Assembly: GCA_000166095.1 (NCBI GenBank)
Contig: CP002278.1
Location: forward strand, 838,001-902,000
DNA length: 64,000 bases
Source: Methanothermus fervidus DSM 2088
Lineage (GTDB): Archaea > Methanobacteriota > Methanobacteria > DSM-2088 > Methanothermaceae
Reading direction: 5' to 3'
Shown here: positions 48,967-57,167 of the stretch, in pieces
Layout: each line of letters begins with the position of its first letter
How positions within the stretch are numbered: position 1 is the stretch's first letter
Notes under the pieces: model-generated
Databases searched by the model: none
Seen by the model: only the letters and a program-made list of their open reading frames with translations
Told to the model about the DNA's origin: nothing
Position numbers and translations under genes: made by a program

Positions 48967-51159
48967 TTATTCTTCAAATTTAGAATCTGTAACTTCCTTA
49001 ATATCCTTTGCAATTTTTTCTCCAATACCTTCTACCTTCATCAGTTCTTTCTCAGATGCATTTATAACATTTTTAACAGATCCAAACTTTCTGAGTAATT
49101 TTTTTGCATTTACAGCTCCTATATGTGGAAGTGATTCTATAACGTAAAGTTGTTTTTCTCTTAAAGTTAATGGCTTCCTTTCCGTACGTATTGGGATTTC
49201 TCTTTTTTCATGAAGTTGCTCACGAACAGCGATACGGTATATAATAGCTGCTGTGTCTTCAGGAGATTGGCTAGGAATTATAGGAATATTAAAATCTAGA
49301 GCTATTGATGCAAGAGCTCCTCTTATTGCATTTGGGTTCATAAACCTGGAATACAAATTTTTACCTTCTAATATTAAAACTGGCCTTGTAAATTCTTCTG
49401 TAAGTCGTTCAGCTTGTTTATATAATCTTTTATCAATTATTGAATTTATGAAATCATCTACAGTTTTTCTTTCAATTCCTACTTCATCGCTTACCTGATA
49501 ATCAGCTACTGCAAGTGATCTAATTTTAATTTTAGCATTTAATTTTGTTAGTTCTCTTAATACTCCTGAATTATATTCCCTAGAATCAGCATAAATGACA
49601 ACTTCTTTTTTATTTTTATGTTTTCTTTCTTTTCTAAATTTTACATGAATAGGTCTTTTTAGTTGTTTCTTCATTTTGTTTTCTTTTCTTATACTTGACC
49701 AGTAATAAGCTTCATCCCTTGTACCTTCTGAAATTAATACAATCATTTTACCTTTTCTTTTTCTTCCAGTCCTTCCTCTTCTTTGAATCATTCTAATCTC
49801 TGATGGAACTGGTTCATAAAGTATTACGGTGTCTACAGCAGGTATGTCTATACCTTCTTCAGCAACGCTTGTGGATATCAATACGTCGTATACTCCTGCC
49901 TTAAATTTTTTTATTATTTCTTTTTGTTCTTTTTGGGATAATCCTTTCTCACCATCTCTACCTCTTTGCCCATAAAACTTAACAGAGGATATGTTATTTT
50001 CTTGACATTTTTTATGGATTTGTTCTACACTATCTCTAAATTGTGTGAAGACAATCACTTTATTTTTGTTTGCGATTTCTTTTTTGAGAATTTTAATTAA
50101 TTCATTTAATTTTGGATGTTCTTGATTTCTCATAAATCTTCTTTCTACCAAAGAAATAGCTTTCCTAAAATATATGTCTTTCACCAACGATCTAGATGCT
50201 TTAGTTTGTTTTTTCTTTAACCTTTCTAAATACTTGTATAATGCATTTATAGTTTGTGTTTCTAGTAGTTCTAATGCATGTTCAATATTTATGGATGCAA
50301 CTAGAAGAGATATTGCAGTGTATAATTTCCTTGAAGAGTCTATTGTAAGCATTTTTTTAAGTTCCTTTCTAGCATCTAATAAATCTTTTTTTGTAACATT
50401 TTCATTTTTTATAATATCCATTCTTTTCAATAGTTTTAGACGACGTTTTAAAGACTTTTCCATGAGTTTTTTAATTCTTATTAATTCATCATCTAGCTTA
50501 ACTTTAACCCATTTAGTTTCTATTGGATTGAAATAAGGTGAAACATCTTTATCTTTTTCAGTTTTTATGATAACGTCATCAATAGATAAATTTTTACATA
50601 CTTCATTTATTTTTTCTTTATCAGATCCTGGAGACGCTGTAAGTCCAATTATTAATGGATTCTCAGCATCTTCTAAATATTTTGAAGCTAAATAAACATA
50701 TGAATATGAACCAACAGCACGATGACATTCATCAAATACAACTAATGAAACATCCTTTAGTGAATAATTTCCCCTTATAAGATCAGACTCTATCGTTTGT
50801 GGTGTAGCACAAATTACTCTAGAATTTTCCCATAATTCCACACGTTTTTTTGGTGGTATGTCACCTGTTAAACAGGAGGTAGGTACTATCATAAACTCTT
50901 TAAATTTTTGATGATGTTGCAATGCTAATGGTTTGCTAGGGGCTAAAATAAGTACTCTAGAGTTTTTATATTTATGAAGACGTTCAGCAGCTACAAGTAT
51001 TGCTATCACAGTTTTACCTAAAGCTGTAGGTGCCACTATCATTGTGTTTTTATTATTTTTTAAAATTTTAGCAGCTATTATCTTTTGATATAATCTAGAT
51101 TCTATTTTATTTTCTTTAATGAGGGGATGGGATATATATTCCAGATCTACTACCCCCAT
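48967..51159 (-). CDS. hef: Hef: FANCM/XPF-type helicase-nuclease
   Basis: A 730-residue protein that processes stalled replication forks. The superfamily 2 helicase (about 10-520) has VAPTALGKTVIAI, VVFDECHRAVG, LIGLTASPGSD and IQRRGRTGRKRKG. The ERCC4/XPF nuclease follows with YADSREYNSGVLREL and the catalytic GIERKTVDDFINSI. Two C-terminal helix-hairpin-helix motifs (ESLPHIGAVNAKKLL, KVEGIGEKIAKDI) end it. All motifs are intact. TTG 51171 is an alternative start. No clear ribosome-binding site. Its promoter carries an inverted repeat. Confidence 0.94.
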   Translation of the reverse strand: MGVVDLEYISHPLIKENKIESRLYQKIIAAKILKNNKNTMIVAPTALGKTVIAILVAAERLHKYKNSRVLILAPSKPLALQHHQKFKEFMIVPTSCLTGDIPPKKRVELWENSRVICATPQTIESDLIRGNYSLKDVSLVVFDECHRAVGSYSYVYLASKYLEDAENPLIIGLTASPGSDKEKINEVCKNLSIDDVIIKTEKDKDVSPYFNPIETKWVKVKLDDELIRIKKLMEKSLKRRLKLLKRMDIIKNENVTKKDLLDARKELKKMLTIDSSRKLYTAISLLVASINIEHALELLETQTINALYKYLERLKKKQTKASRSLVKDIYFRKAISLVERRFMRNQEHPKLNELIKILKKEIANKNKVIVFTQFRDSVEQIHKKCQENNISSVKFYGQRGRDGEKGLSQKEQKEIIKKFKAGVYDVLISTSVAEEGIDIPAVDTVILYEPVPSEIRMIQRRGRTGRKRKGKMIVLISEGTRDEAYYWSSIRKENKMKKQLKRPIHVKFRKERKHKNKKEVVIYADSREYNSGVLRELTKLNAKIKIRSLAVADYQVSDEVGIERKTVDDFINSIIDKRLYKQAERLTEEFTRPVLILEGKNLYSRFMNPNAIRGALASIALDFNIPIIPSQSPEDTAAIIYRIAVREQLHEKREIPIRTERKPLTLREKQLYVIESLPHIGAVNAKKLLRKFGSVKNVINASEKELMKVEGIGEKIAKDIKEVTDSKFEE

Positions 51160-51195
51160 ACTTTTTTGCAAAATTTAACGATGATTAATTTTCAT

Positions 51196-51212
51196 TGTGA
51201 AAGCAATTCACA
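51196..51212. promoter_or_regulatory. Inverted repeat, possible operator of hef
   Basis: TGTGAA-AGCAA-TTCACA is a perfect six-base inverted repeat. On the minus strand the AATTATAATG TATA-like element (51213-51222) lies immediately upstream, so the repeat falls between TATA and the expected transcription start of hef. This is a typical site for a repressor. No protein is assigned. Confidence 0.4.
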
Positions 51213-51384
51213 TTATAATTTTTCCATTTCAACTACATAAAGTTAAATTCTAAAATAAGACCAGTTATCTACATACTTCCCAATACATTGATGAAAAATA
51301 AAAATGTCGTTAAAGCCATAAACTTAAAATCATTTGGAATATACCTTATGATATAATGCTACAAATCTTTCTGATACCACACCA

Positions 51385-51846
51385 TCACCTATGAGGTATT
51401 TTACCTAGTCTTCGTAAAATAAAGTAAAGAATAACTCCCATGATTGCTATAGTAAGAAGTATATCTTGTCCCACATGATATATATTCACCAACCATGCTT
51501 GCCTTGTTAATTCACCTATTTTTTCTAAATAGTCTAATGAAAGCATAAAGTATCCCAAAGGCATTATAAATCTAAAACAATAATACGCAAGATCTCCTCT
51601 TTCAACACTTTTAAAAATCTTTGATCCATACTTTCCCCAATATAAAGATAAAAATGCAAGGTAGATACCTGCTAGTGCAGAAGTTACACAAACTCCCAGC
51701 AGAATTACAAACATATGTGTTTTTGCCCAGGGTAGCAAATTAGGCCTGGATTCAACTATCCAATCTAATGTTATGAAAAAAATAAAGAGTATGCCTAATA
51801 TACAAAAGGTCACCTCTAATAATTTTAATCTTGATACCATTGACAT
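51385..51846 (-). CDS. Four-helix membrane protein of unknown function
   Basis: A 153-residue protein with four strongly hydrophobic segments (about 10-30, 45-68, 88-105, 125-145), no conserved motif I recognise, and a basic C-terminus (RRLGKIPHR). Charged loops contain KYGSKIFKSVERGDLAYYCF. ATG 51846 or 51840 may start it. It begins the membrane/surface cluster that runs to 57479 but is on the opposite strand. Confidence 0.65.
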   Translation of the reverse strand: MSMVSRLKLLEVTFCILGILFIFFITLDWIVESRPNLLPWAKTHMFVILLGVCVTSALAGIYLAFLSLYWGKYGSKIFKSVERGDLAYYCFRFIMPLGYFMLSLDYLEKIGELTRQAWLVNIYHVGQDILLTIAIMGVILYFILRRLGKIPHR

Positions 51847-52023
51847 CGCCTATCAATAATATATCTTTTTAAAGAAAAAAAAATAAAAGAGGTCTAGGAG
51901 TTAGTGATCACTTATTTATGTGTATTGTATCTCAGTAGCCTTATTTACATCATTTATGCCTAGTAATATAAGTAATTAGTATAAAATGATTACTATCAGT
52001 GTAAAATGTTAATCATAAATTAT

Positions 52024-52039
52024 TGTACAATGATGTACA
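52024..52039. repeat. Paired TGTACA palindromes
   Basis: TGTACA occurs at 52024-52029 and again at 52034-52039, ten bases apart, which places both on the same face of the helix. It lies only 5 bases before the hairpin at 52045. A dimeric regulator could bind here. Nothing ties it to a known factor. Confidence 0.35.
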
Positions 52040-52044
52040 TGGAG

Positions 52045-52072
52045 ATGTCGCTAAACTTACCTTTAGCGACAT
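52045..52072. repeat. Perfect 11-bp hairpin with six-base loop
   Basis: ATGTCGCTAAA at 52045-52055 is followed by CTTACC and then the exact reverse complement (52062-52072). There is no T tract after it, so it is not a classical terminator. It could be an operator, a transposon end relic or part of a small RNA. It stands in non-coding DNA 204 bases before the adhesin start. Confidence 0.8.
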
Positions 52073-52223
52073 ATATGATTTCTAACCTCTACTTAGATGC
52101 GATGGGAAAATGCCTTAACTCATGATTAGAAAACAGTGGTTCGTTTAAATACATAGATTGTGGTGGATGTCCTTTTGACCACTCAGAAACAGCTTTATTC
52201 ATGTTATTAGCATTGCATTGACA

Positions 52224-52250
52224 AAAGTATAAAATTACATAATATATATA
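52224..52250 (+). promoter_or_regulatory. TATA region of the adhesin gene
   Basis: Two TATA-like elements, AAGTATAAAATT (52225-52236) and TAATATATATA (52240-52250), precede the gene. The first is better placed: it would start transcription near 52255, ahead of the strong ribosome-binding site GAGGGGGTG (52262-52270). The second would place the start beyond that site. Confidence 0.5.
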
Positions 52251-52275
52251 ACATAAAATCAGAGGGGGTGCCTAA

Positions 52276-54750
52276 ATGAAGTCTAAAGCTGTATTAATCC
52301 TCTCAACATTGCTAGTTCTGTTGGCAATTTCTCAAGCATATGGAGCTAAAGAAGTTTATCCAGAGTATGGCTCCCTTAAAGATGTAATAGAAAACTCTAA
52401 TCATGGAGAGACAATATTCCTGCATAAAGGGACATATCATGCTTCAGGAATTGTGATAGATAAGAATTTAACTATTGTAGGTGAATATAAGGATGGAGTT
52501 GTAATTGATGCTCTATGGCAAGACCCTATATTCATAATTTCCAGCGGTGCAAATGTAAGGTTGATAAATTTAACATTGACCAATGGAAATGGAGCAGGAG
52601 GTGGTGCAATAAAGAATAATGGATATTTAGTGGTTAAGAACTGTGCTTTTGTGGATAATTATGCTAGCGAAAAGGGCGGTGCCATTTTTAACAATGGTAC
52701 TTTAACAATAAATGGTTGCAGATTTAAAAATAACAAGGTCATCATACTCGGCGGCGGTACTATCTACAATTCTCGTGAAGGTCAGGTTACAATAAGTAAC
52801 AGTGTATTTGTGAATAACAATGCTGCTGTTTTTGGAGGAGCTATAGATAATGATGGTTATTTAACAATCAAAAATTGTGTATTTGAAAACAACACTGCTT
52901 TTATTGGCGGTGCTATCTATAATAATGGTGATTTAACAATAATACATTCCACATTTATTAACAATGGTATAGTGCGGGGATTTGAAGGTACCATCAGTAA
53001 TAATGGTAATTTAACAATAATACATTCTACATTTGACGGAAAGAAAGTTAGCTATAAGAAAGAGAAAGTAACAATGCCAACACCAAAGAAACCACCTATA
53101 AAATCGTCATTTGATTATTTTTGGGTTACAAATACAGATGATGGCTCTGTTTCTAAAGTAGACAAAACAACAATGCAGGAAGTTGCTCGCTATAGAGTTA
53201 ATCCAAATAATAATACTTGGACAAGTAGAATTGCTGTCGACAAAATGGGTAATGCATGGATTGTTAATACCAATGTAGGCACGGTAGTAAAAATTTTAGG
53301 AAATACTACTGGTTTAAACAATACCTCTACAGGACCTAACGACATAAAACCATGGGGACAGGATCAAGCAGTACAATATGAAATTGTATTAATACCAGGA
53401 AAAGAGGGGACATATAAGCCAGGTACATATACAGGAGGTTATGATCCCAAAGGCAAATATGGAGAAAATGGAGCACCATCTCCTAGAGCAATTGCTGTGG
53501 ATAAATATAACAACGTGTGGGTAGGTACATATGGAACCCAGATGTTATATTACATTAATGGTAGTAATGGACAGATAATATATAAATTTAATCTCACAAA
53601 TAATAGTATTCATAATGTTTCTTCTAACTTTAGGCCTTGTAATGCCATTATAGATGAAAACGGATATCTCTGGATTACTGGGGACCTCAGTGGGTCAGTA
53701 TTAAGGGTTGTTTATGACTATAATAATGATACTGTACTCATTAAGAGAATTGATGAAATACCTTTGGGAGGAAACGTAGATTATGCATATGCAATTGCAT
53801 CTGATCATAAAGGTAGGATTTTAGTCACGACGTATTCTAAAATTATCGGTTATCTTTATATTATAGATTCAACAACAGGTAGTATATTAAGAAGTGAAAC
53901 ATTATTACTATATCAGTATCCTACAGGAATTGTAGTGGATGATAATGGGAATATTTGGATTGCATGCTATTATGGCGTAATTAGGTTGGCTAGTGATGGC
54001 AGGATAAAAGCTATAATACGAGTAGGTTATTGGAATACAGGTGTAGGGATAATAAAAAATGAGACAGGATGGAAAATAGTTGTAACGAGTTATAAAGATA
54101 ATCGTGTTTATACAATAGACCCAAATACAAATAAGGTAGACAACAGTGTTGCTGTTGGCCCATGTGGACACTATATGTATGGTGATTTTACTGGATATGA
54201 GATATTAAGAACGTTAGCAGCAGATCTATCAATAGTGAAGAATGCAAGCGCAACAACTGCAAGACTTGGAGACAGAGTTACATTCACAATAACAGTCATG
54301 AACAATGGACCAAACAATGCAACAGATGTGAATGTAACAGATAAGCTACCTTCTGGACTTGAGTTTGTAGGCTGTTATGCAACAAAAGGAACCTACAATC
54401 CAACATCAGGAACCTGGAATTTTACAAATCTAATAAATCTTCTAATAGATAGATGGTTGCATCTTCTTAATATGACATTTTCTGATAATATGACGTGTGG
54501 AATTGATTACTATGTAAAGAATAACAAGGCAAAATTCAGCTTAAAAGTGATTATGCCCACAAAACCACTTAAACTTGGAAAACCACATGTTCTAAAACCA
54601 CCAAAACCAACAAAGATTAAACTCCTAAAGGGAGGAAAAGAAAAGATAGGAAAAAAAATTAAGATACCAGTTACTGGAGTGCCTCTAACTTATCTATTAC
54701 TTGGATTAATCCTAATAATCCTTGGACTATCAGATAGAAGAAAAACATAA
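52276..54750 (+). CDS. Large surface adhesin-like protein: beta-helix, propeller, DUF11, membrane anchor
   Basis: An 824-residue secreted protein. A signal peptide (1-23, ending QAYGA) leads to a parallel beta-helix with polymorphic-outer-membrane-type repeats (about 95-250; GGAIFNNG, GGAIDNDG, GGAIYNNG). Residues about 270-635 look like a beta-propeller (NHL/virginiamycin-lyase-like, repeated IAVDKMGNAWIVN and IVVDDNGNIWIAC). A DUF11 domain follows (about 650-715, ADLSIVKNAS, VTVMNNGPNNATDV-like). After a basic, proline-rich stretch, the end is a transmembrane helix and RRKT. Such proteins coat methanogen cells. Rich in N-glycosylation sites. Confidence 0.85.
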   Translation: MKSKAVLILSTLLVLLAISQAYGAKEVYPEYGSLKDVIENSNHGETIFLHKGTYHASGIVIDKNLTIVGEYKDGVVIDALWQDPIFIISSGANVRLINLTLTNGNGAGGGAIKNNGYLVVKNCAFVDNYASEKGGAIFNNGTLTINGCRFKNNKVIILGGGTIYNSREGQVTISNSVFVNNNAAVFGGAIDNDGYLTIKNCVFENNTAFIGGAIYNNGDLTIIHSTFINNGIVRGFEGTISNNGNLTIIHSTFDGKKVSYKKEKVTMPTPKKPPIKSSFDYFWVTNTDDGSVSKVDKTTMQEVARYRVNPNNNTWTSRIAVDKMGNAWIVNTNVGTVVKILGNTTGLNNTSTGPNDIKPWGQDQAVQYEIVLIPGKEGTYKPGTYTGGYDPKGKYGENGAPSPRAIAVDKYNNVWVGTYGTQMLYYINGSNGQIIYKFNLTNNSIHNVSSNFRPCNAIIDENGYLWITGDLSGSVLRVVYDYNNDTVLIKRIDEIPLGGNVDYAYAIASDHKGRILVTTYSKIIGYLYIIDSTTGSILRSETLLLYQYPTGIVVDDNGNIWIACYYGVIRLASDGRIKAIIRVGYWNTGVGIIKNETGWKIVVTSYKDNRVYTIDPNTNKVDNSVAVGPCGHYMYGDFTGYEILRTLAADLSIVKNASATTARLGDRVTFTITVMNNGPNNATDVNVTDKLPSGLEFVGCYATKGTYNPTSGTWNFTNLINLLIDRWLHLLNMTFSDNMTCGIDYYVKNNKAKFSLKVIMPTKPLKLGKPHVLKPPKPTKIKLLKGGKEKIGKKIKIPVTGVPLTYLLLGLILIILGLSDRRKT

Positions 54751-54757
54751 CGCCTAC

Positions 54758-54776
54758 TTTTTTATATTCTATTTTG
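54758..54776 (+). terminator. Oligo-T terminator after the adhesin
   Basis: T6 (54758-54763) followed by further T-rich DNA 8 bases after the stop codon matches archaeal termination signals. No stem-loop is present. Confidence 0.5.
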
Positions 54777-54901
54777 TTATTTCCTAAGATTTTTTCTTTG
54801 TGGGTAGCTGTTGAAGTGACACAAAATTTTTTTATAGTCAATTTTTTAATATTTTATACAAATTTTTGAATTTTAGTGGTGCTAGTTGGAGGGACACTCC
54901 T

Positions 54902-55177
54902 ATGGCAAAAGGAGTTGTTTATGTATTAGCTGCGTTAGTTATTTTATTTGGCTTGTTTTTTGTGGCAATATTGCTTAGCCCTACAAAAAGTGGTGAAGAA
55001 GGTATACAAGGTAAGATTTCATCGTTTAAAGAAAAGGTAAAAAATGTTCCAAAACAGATTTCAAATAAACCCACACCTGGCCCTGGTCCTACCCCTCCTG
55101 AACCAGGGCCTACTCCACCAGAACCTACTCCACCTGAAGAATCACAGCAAGGTGGAGAAGTACCTAGCGGCGGATAA
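54902..55177 (+). CDS. Membrane-anchored protein with proline-rich repeat tail
   Basis: A 91-residue protein starting at ATG 54902, eight bases after GGAGGG (54888-54893); the TTG at 54866 is unlikely. One membrane helix (about 4-28, VVYVLAALVILFGLFFVAIL) leads to a basic linker (KISSFKEKVKNVPKQISN). The tail is low-complexity Pro/Glu/Gly/Thr (PTPPEP-type units, four times), like a wall-spanning stalk. GGAG and CTCC around the start could form a small hairpin masking the ribosome-binding site. Unknown function. Confidence 0.7.
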   Translation: MAKGVVYVLAALVILFGLFFVAILLSPTKSGEEGIQGKISSFKEKVKNVPKQISNKPTPGPGPTPPEPGPTPPEPTPPEESQQGGEVPSGG

Positions 55178-55185
55178 CGAATAAA

Positions 55186-55215
55186 TTTTTAGTGTTCTTT
55201 TTTTATTTATTTTTA
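55186..55215 (+). terminator. Oligo-T terminator
   Basis: Three T tracts (55186-55190, 55198-55204, 55210-55214) follow the stop of the proline-rich protein gene within 40 bases. Typical archaeal termination region; the TATA box of the next gene follows at 55229. Confidence 0.55.
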
Positions 55216-55228
55216 ATTTCGTGACTGT

Positions 55229-55239
55229 AATATATATAT
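55229..55239 (+). promoter_or_regulatory. TATA box of the C39-like peptidase gene
   Basis: AATATATATAT is 41-51 bases before ATG 55280, after a T-rich terminator. The expected transcription start near 55260 gives a 20-base leader containing GAGGGT (55272-55277), which is unusually close (two bases) to the ATG. Confidence 0.5.
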
Positions 55240-55279
55240 GAGTTTTTTCAGAATATGTATTACCTATTATTGAGGGTCT

Positions 55280-56047
55280 ATGAAAAGTTTCTATATATGG
55301 ACAGTTTTAGTTGTTCTTGTGGCTATGGTGTCTGTTAGCTGTGTTTCAGCTGCAGACACAATTAGTAGTCAACACTCCAATGATACACTCTGTATCATGG
55401 ATGCAACTGGATACACAGCCGATATCAGCACTATTCATTCCGAAATTGAAAAGACAGATGTGATCCTCCAAAGTAAGGATTACACTTGTGGACCAGCAGC
55501 ACTCTCTATGGTCCTCCAGAAACTTGGAATACAGGCAACCGAGGATGAACTGGCAGCACTCGCAGGGACCACAGAGGAAGGGACAACAATGCAAGGTTTA
55601 GTGGAAGCAGCAAAAGCTAAAGGAGTAAATGCAGTAGGAATGAAACTCGGCATAAATGAACTTAAAGAAAACATGATTGTACACCTAATGAAGGATGGCG
55701 AAGGACATTATGCTGTAGTTAAAGAAATAACAGCCAACACCATCAAATTGGCAGATCCAGGTTTAGGGAACATAGAATTATCACTAGAAAAATTCCAGGA
55801 AATCTACACAGGAAATGCTTTAGTAATCAACCAAACAACAAACCAAAACACCTCCAACACAAATAAAACAGAAGAAAACATAACTACATCAAATAAAATC
55901 CTCAGCAAAGAAGAAATGCAGAACATCAAGGGTAAAGGATGGCTAAATAGGCTTTGGAGAAAAATAAAAAGGGCCCTCCTGAGATGGTGGCATTACCAAA
56001 AAGTGTTCCAGCAATATCACTCATATCCTCCTTACGGGGTATGGTGA
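55280..56047 (+). CDS. Secreted peptidase C39-like cysteine protease
   Basis: A 255-residue exported protein. A signal peptide (1-24, core VLVVLVAMVSVSCV, ending SAA) precedes a C39 (double-glycine-type) fold: oxyanion Gln64 and Cys70 in QSKDYTCGPAALSMVLQ, His143 in GEGHYAVVKEI and Asp159 in KLADPGLG. The tail after about 185 is Asn/Thr-rich, then strongly basic and aromatic (WRKIKRALLRWWHYQK). Base composition is unusual: 55501-55560 contains 30 G or C of 60, against about 19 of 60 nearby. This suggests acquisition from elsewhere. No ABC transporter is fused. Confidence 0.82.
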   Translation: MKSFYIWTVLVVLVAMVSVSCVSAADTISSQHSNDTLCIMDATGYTADISTIHSEIEKTDVILQSKDYTCGPAALSMVLQKLGIQATEDELAALAGTTEEGTTMQGLVEAAKAKGVNAVGMKLGINELKENMIVHLMKDGEGHYAVVKEITANTIKLADPGLGNIELSLEKFQEIYTGNALVINQTTNQNTSNTNKTEENITTSNKILSKEEMQNIKGKGWLNRLWRKIKRALLRWWHYQKVFQQYHSYPPYGVW

Positions 56048-56123
56048 AAATATAAGCCTGGCAAGCCTTGAGTACAATTATTATCTTTAGGCTTATTAAA
56101 TTTTTTAAGAGGTGGTTATCATT

Positions 56124-56891
56124 ATGAAGGAGTTGAGTGAGTCTCAAAAGACATTTCTTTTGGTTTTTGTGGCTTTTTTGTTGGGTATAGTTACAGGGCC
56201 TCTTATCCCAGCCCTTATGCTTGAATGTATCTATACTCCTTATCCTAATATTCTAGGACCATTTTTAATGTTTTTCGCTTGGCTTTGCATTCTTTCTAGC
56301 TTTAAGAAGGATAATAGGTGGTTTTATGTTCCATTAGCAATTTTCTTGATATTTACTCTAGTCGCTCCATTTTTGGGTATGACGGAGGTTATCCCAAAAG
56401 TGAAAGAGAGAATAGCGCATCCACCAAGCCAAGGATTAATAGGAGTAAAACCTTATTCATTCACTACATTCATAACAATCTTCACTCATAACTCCGGAGG
56501 AAGTATAACAGATTATCTTTCAGGAGTTAGTATAATTTTACCTTTCCTAGCAGAGGCAATATGGGATCTTTATTTCTCTACTATGACGGCCGCATTTATA
56601 TCCTATTGGCACTGGAAGGGCCTAAAAGTCATTCTTGGTAGTATCTTTATATACTTTGAATACTCTGCATCATATTTATCTTTCATTGCGGGTGCAAATG
56701 TAAGTCGTTATATGTTTAAAGCCATAATAGATGTTTTGAGGACTCGTAGGATCCGTGGGAATTTCAAAGAGGTTAAAGAGGCCTTTAAATGGGGATTAAA
56801 ACTGGTTGGAGTCAGTATTGTTCTCTTCTTTGTGGCTGCAATCTTTGAAACTTGGTGGGCGCCATGGTGGTACAAACAAATATTTCCATGA
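56124..56891 (+). CDS. Multi-pass membrane protein, possibly SpoIIM/DUF95-like
   Basis: A 255-residue protein with about six hydrophobic segments. ATG 56124 (MKELSESQKTFLLVF) follows GAGGTGG (56109-56115) with an eight-base gap. The region YFEYSASYLSFIAGANVSRY (about 183-202) resembles the conserved E-x-x-A segment of stage II sporulation M (DUF95) proteins, but the match is loose. It lies among exported proteins on the same strand. I am sure it is a membrane protein, not of the family. Confidence 0.6.
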   Translation: MKELSESQKTFLLVFVAFLLGIVTGPLIPALMLECIYTPYPNILGPFLMFFAWLCILSSFKKDNRWFYVPLAIFLIFTLVAPFLGMTEVIPKVKERIAHPPSQGLIGVKPYSFTTFITIFTHNSGGSITDYLSGVSIILPFLAEAIWDLYFSTMTAAFISYWHWKGLKVILGSIFIYFEYSASYLSFIAGANVSRYMFKAIIDVLRTRRIRGNFKEVKEAFKWGLKLVGVSIVLFFVAAIFETWWAPWWYKQIFP

Positions 56892-57122
56892 GAGATTCTC
56901 TTTCATTGTTCAGCTATATGTGTTGATGATATTCTATTTTTTAATGCCATGCTTTCTCTCAGTATTGATTATTGGACCATTGAAGAAGTCCTGGTCTCCA
57001 GTACACACATCAATAATACATACTTTTTATTAAAAATTAAAATAGGGTTATAATATCTCTTTACTTAACAGTTTTTTATTGTATGTCCGAACGTACACAT
57101 TAGTGCAGTTAACATATATGCA

Positions 57123-57145
57123 TAAAATAAAAAAATTTTATTTTA
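57123..57145. repeat. AT-only 10-bp palindrome in a 5' region
   Basis: TAAAATAAAA (57123-57132), AAA, then its exact reverse complement (57136-57145). It lies between a TATA-like run (AACATATATGC near 57112) and the ribosome-binding site (TAGGAGT, 57154-57160) of the anchored zinc ribbon gene. In this AT-rich DNA a chance palindrome is possible, but the position at the likely transcription start suggests an operator or RNA hairpin. Confidence 0.4.
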
Positions 57146-57167
57146 AGAATAAATAGGAGTGTAGTTG

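Larger units (their letters stand above)
51847..52275 (+). other. 429-base intergenic region upstream of the adhesin gene
   Basis: No intact gene. It contains an 11-bp perfect hairpin (52045-52072), a pair of TGTACA palindromes ten bases apart (52024-52039) and, at 52126-52221, a 31-codon open stretch with the peptide FKYIDCGGCPFDHSETALF. The latter has a CxxC pair and could be the relic of a zinc-ribbon protein such as a transposase, but it lacks a start. The promoter of the adhesin lies at the right end. Confidence 0.5.

Noticed and set aside
56892-57033. Open frame continuing past the six-helix protein in another frame (IVQLYVLMIFYFLMPCFL region)
   Set aside because: No start, no ribosome-binding site and hydrophobic content explained by T-rich DNA; a frameshifted extension is possible but unsupported.
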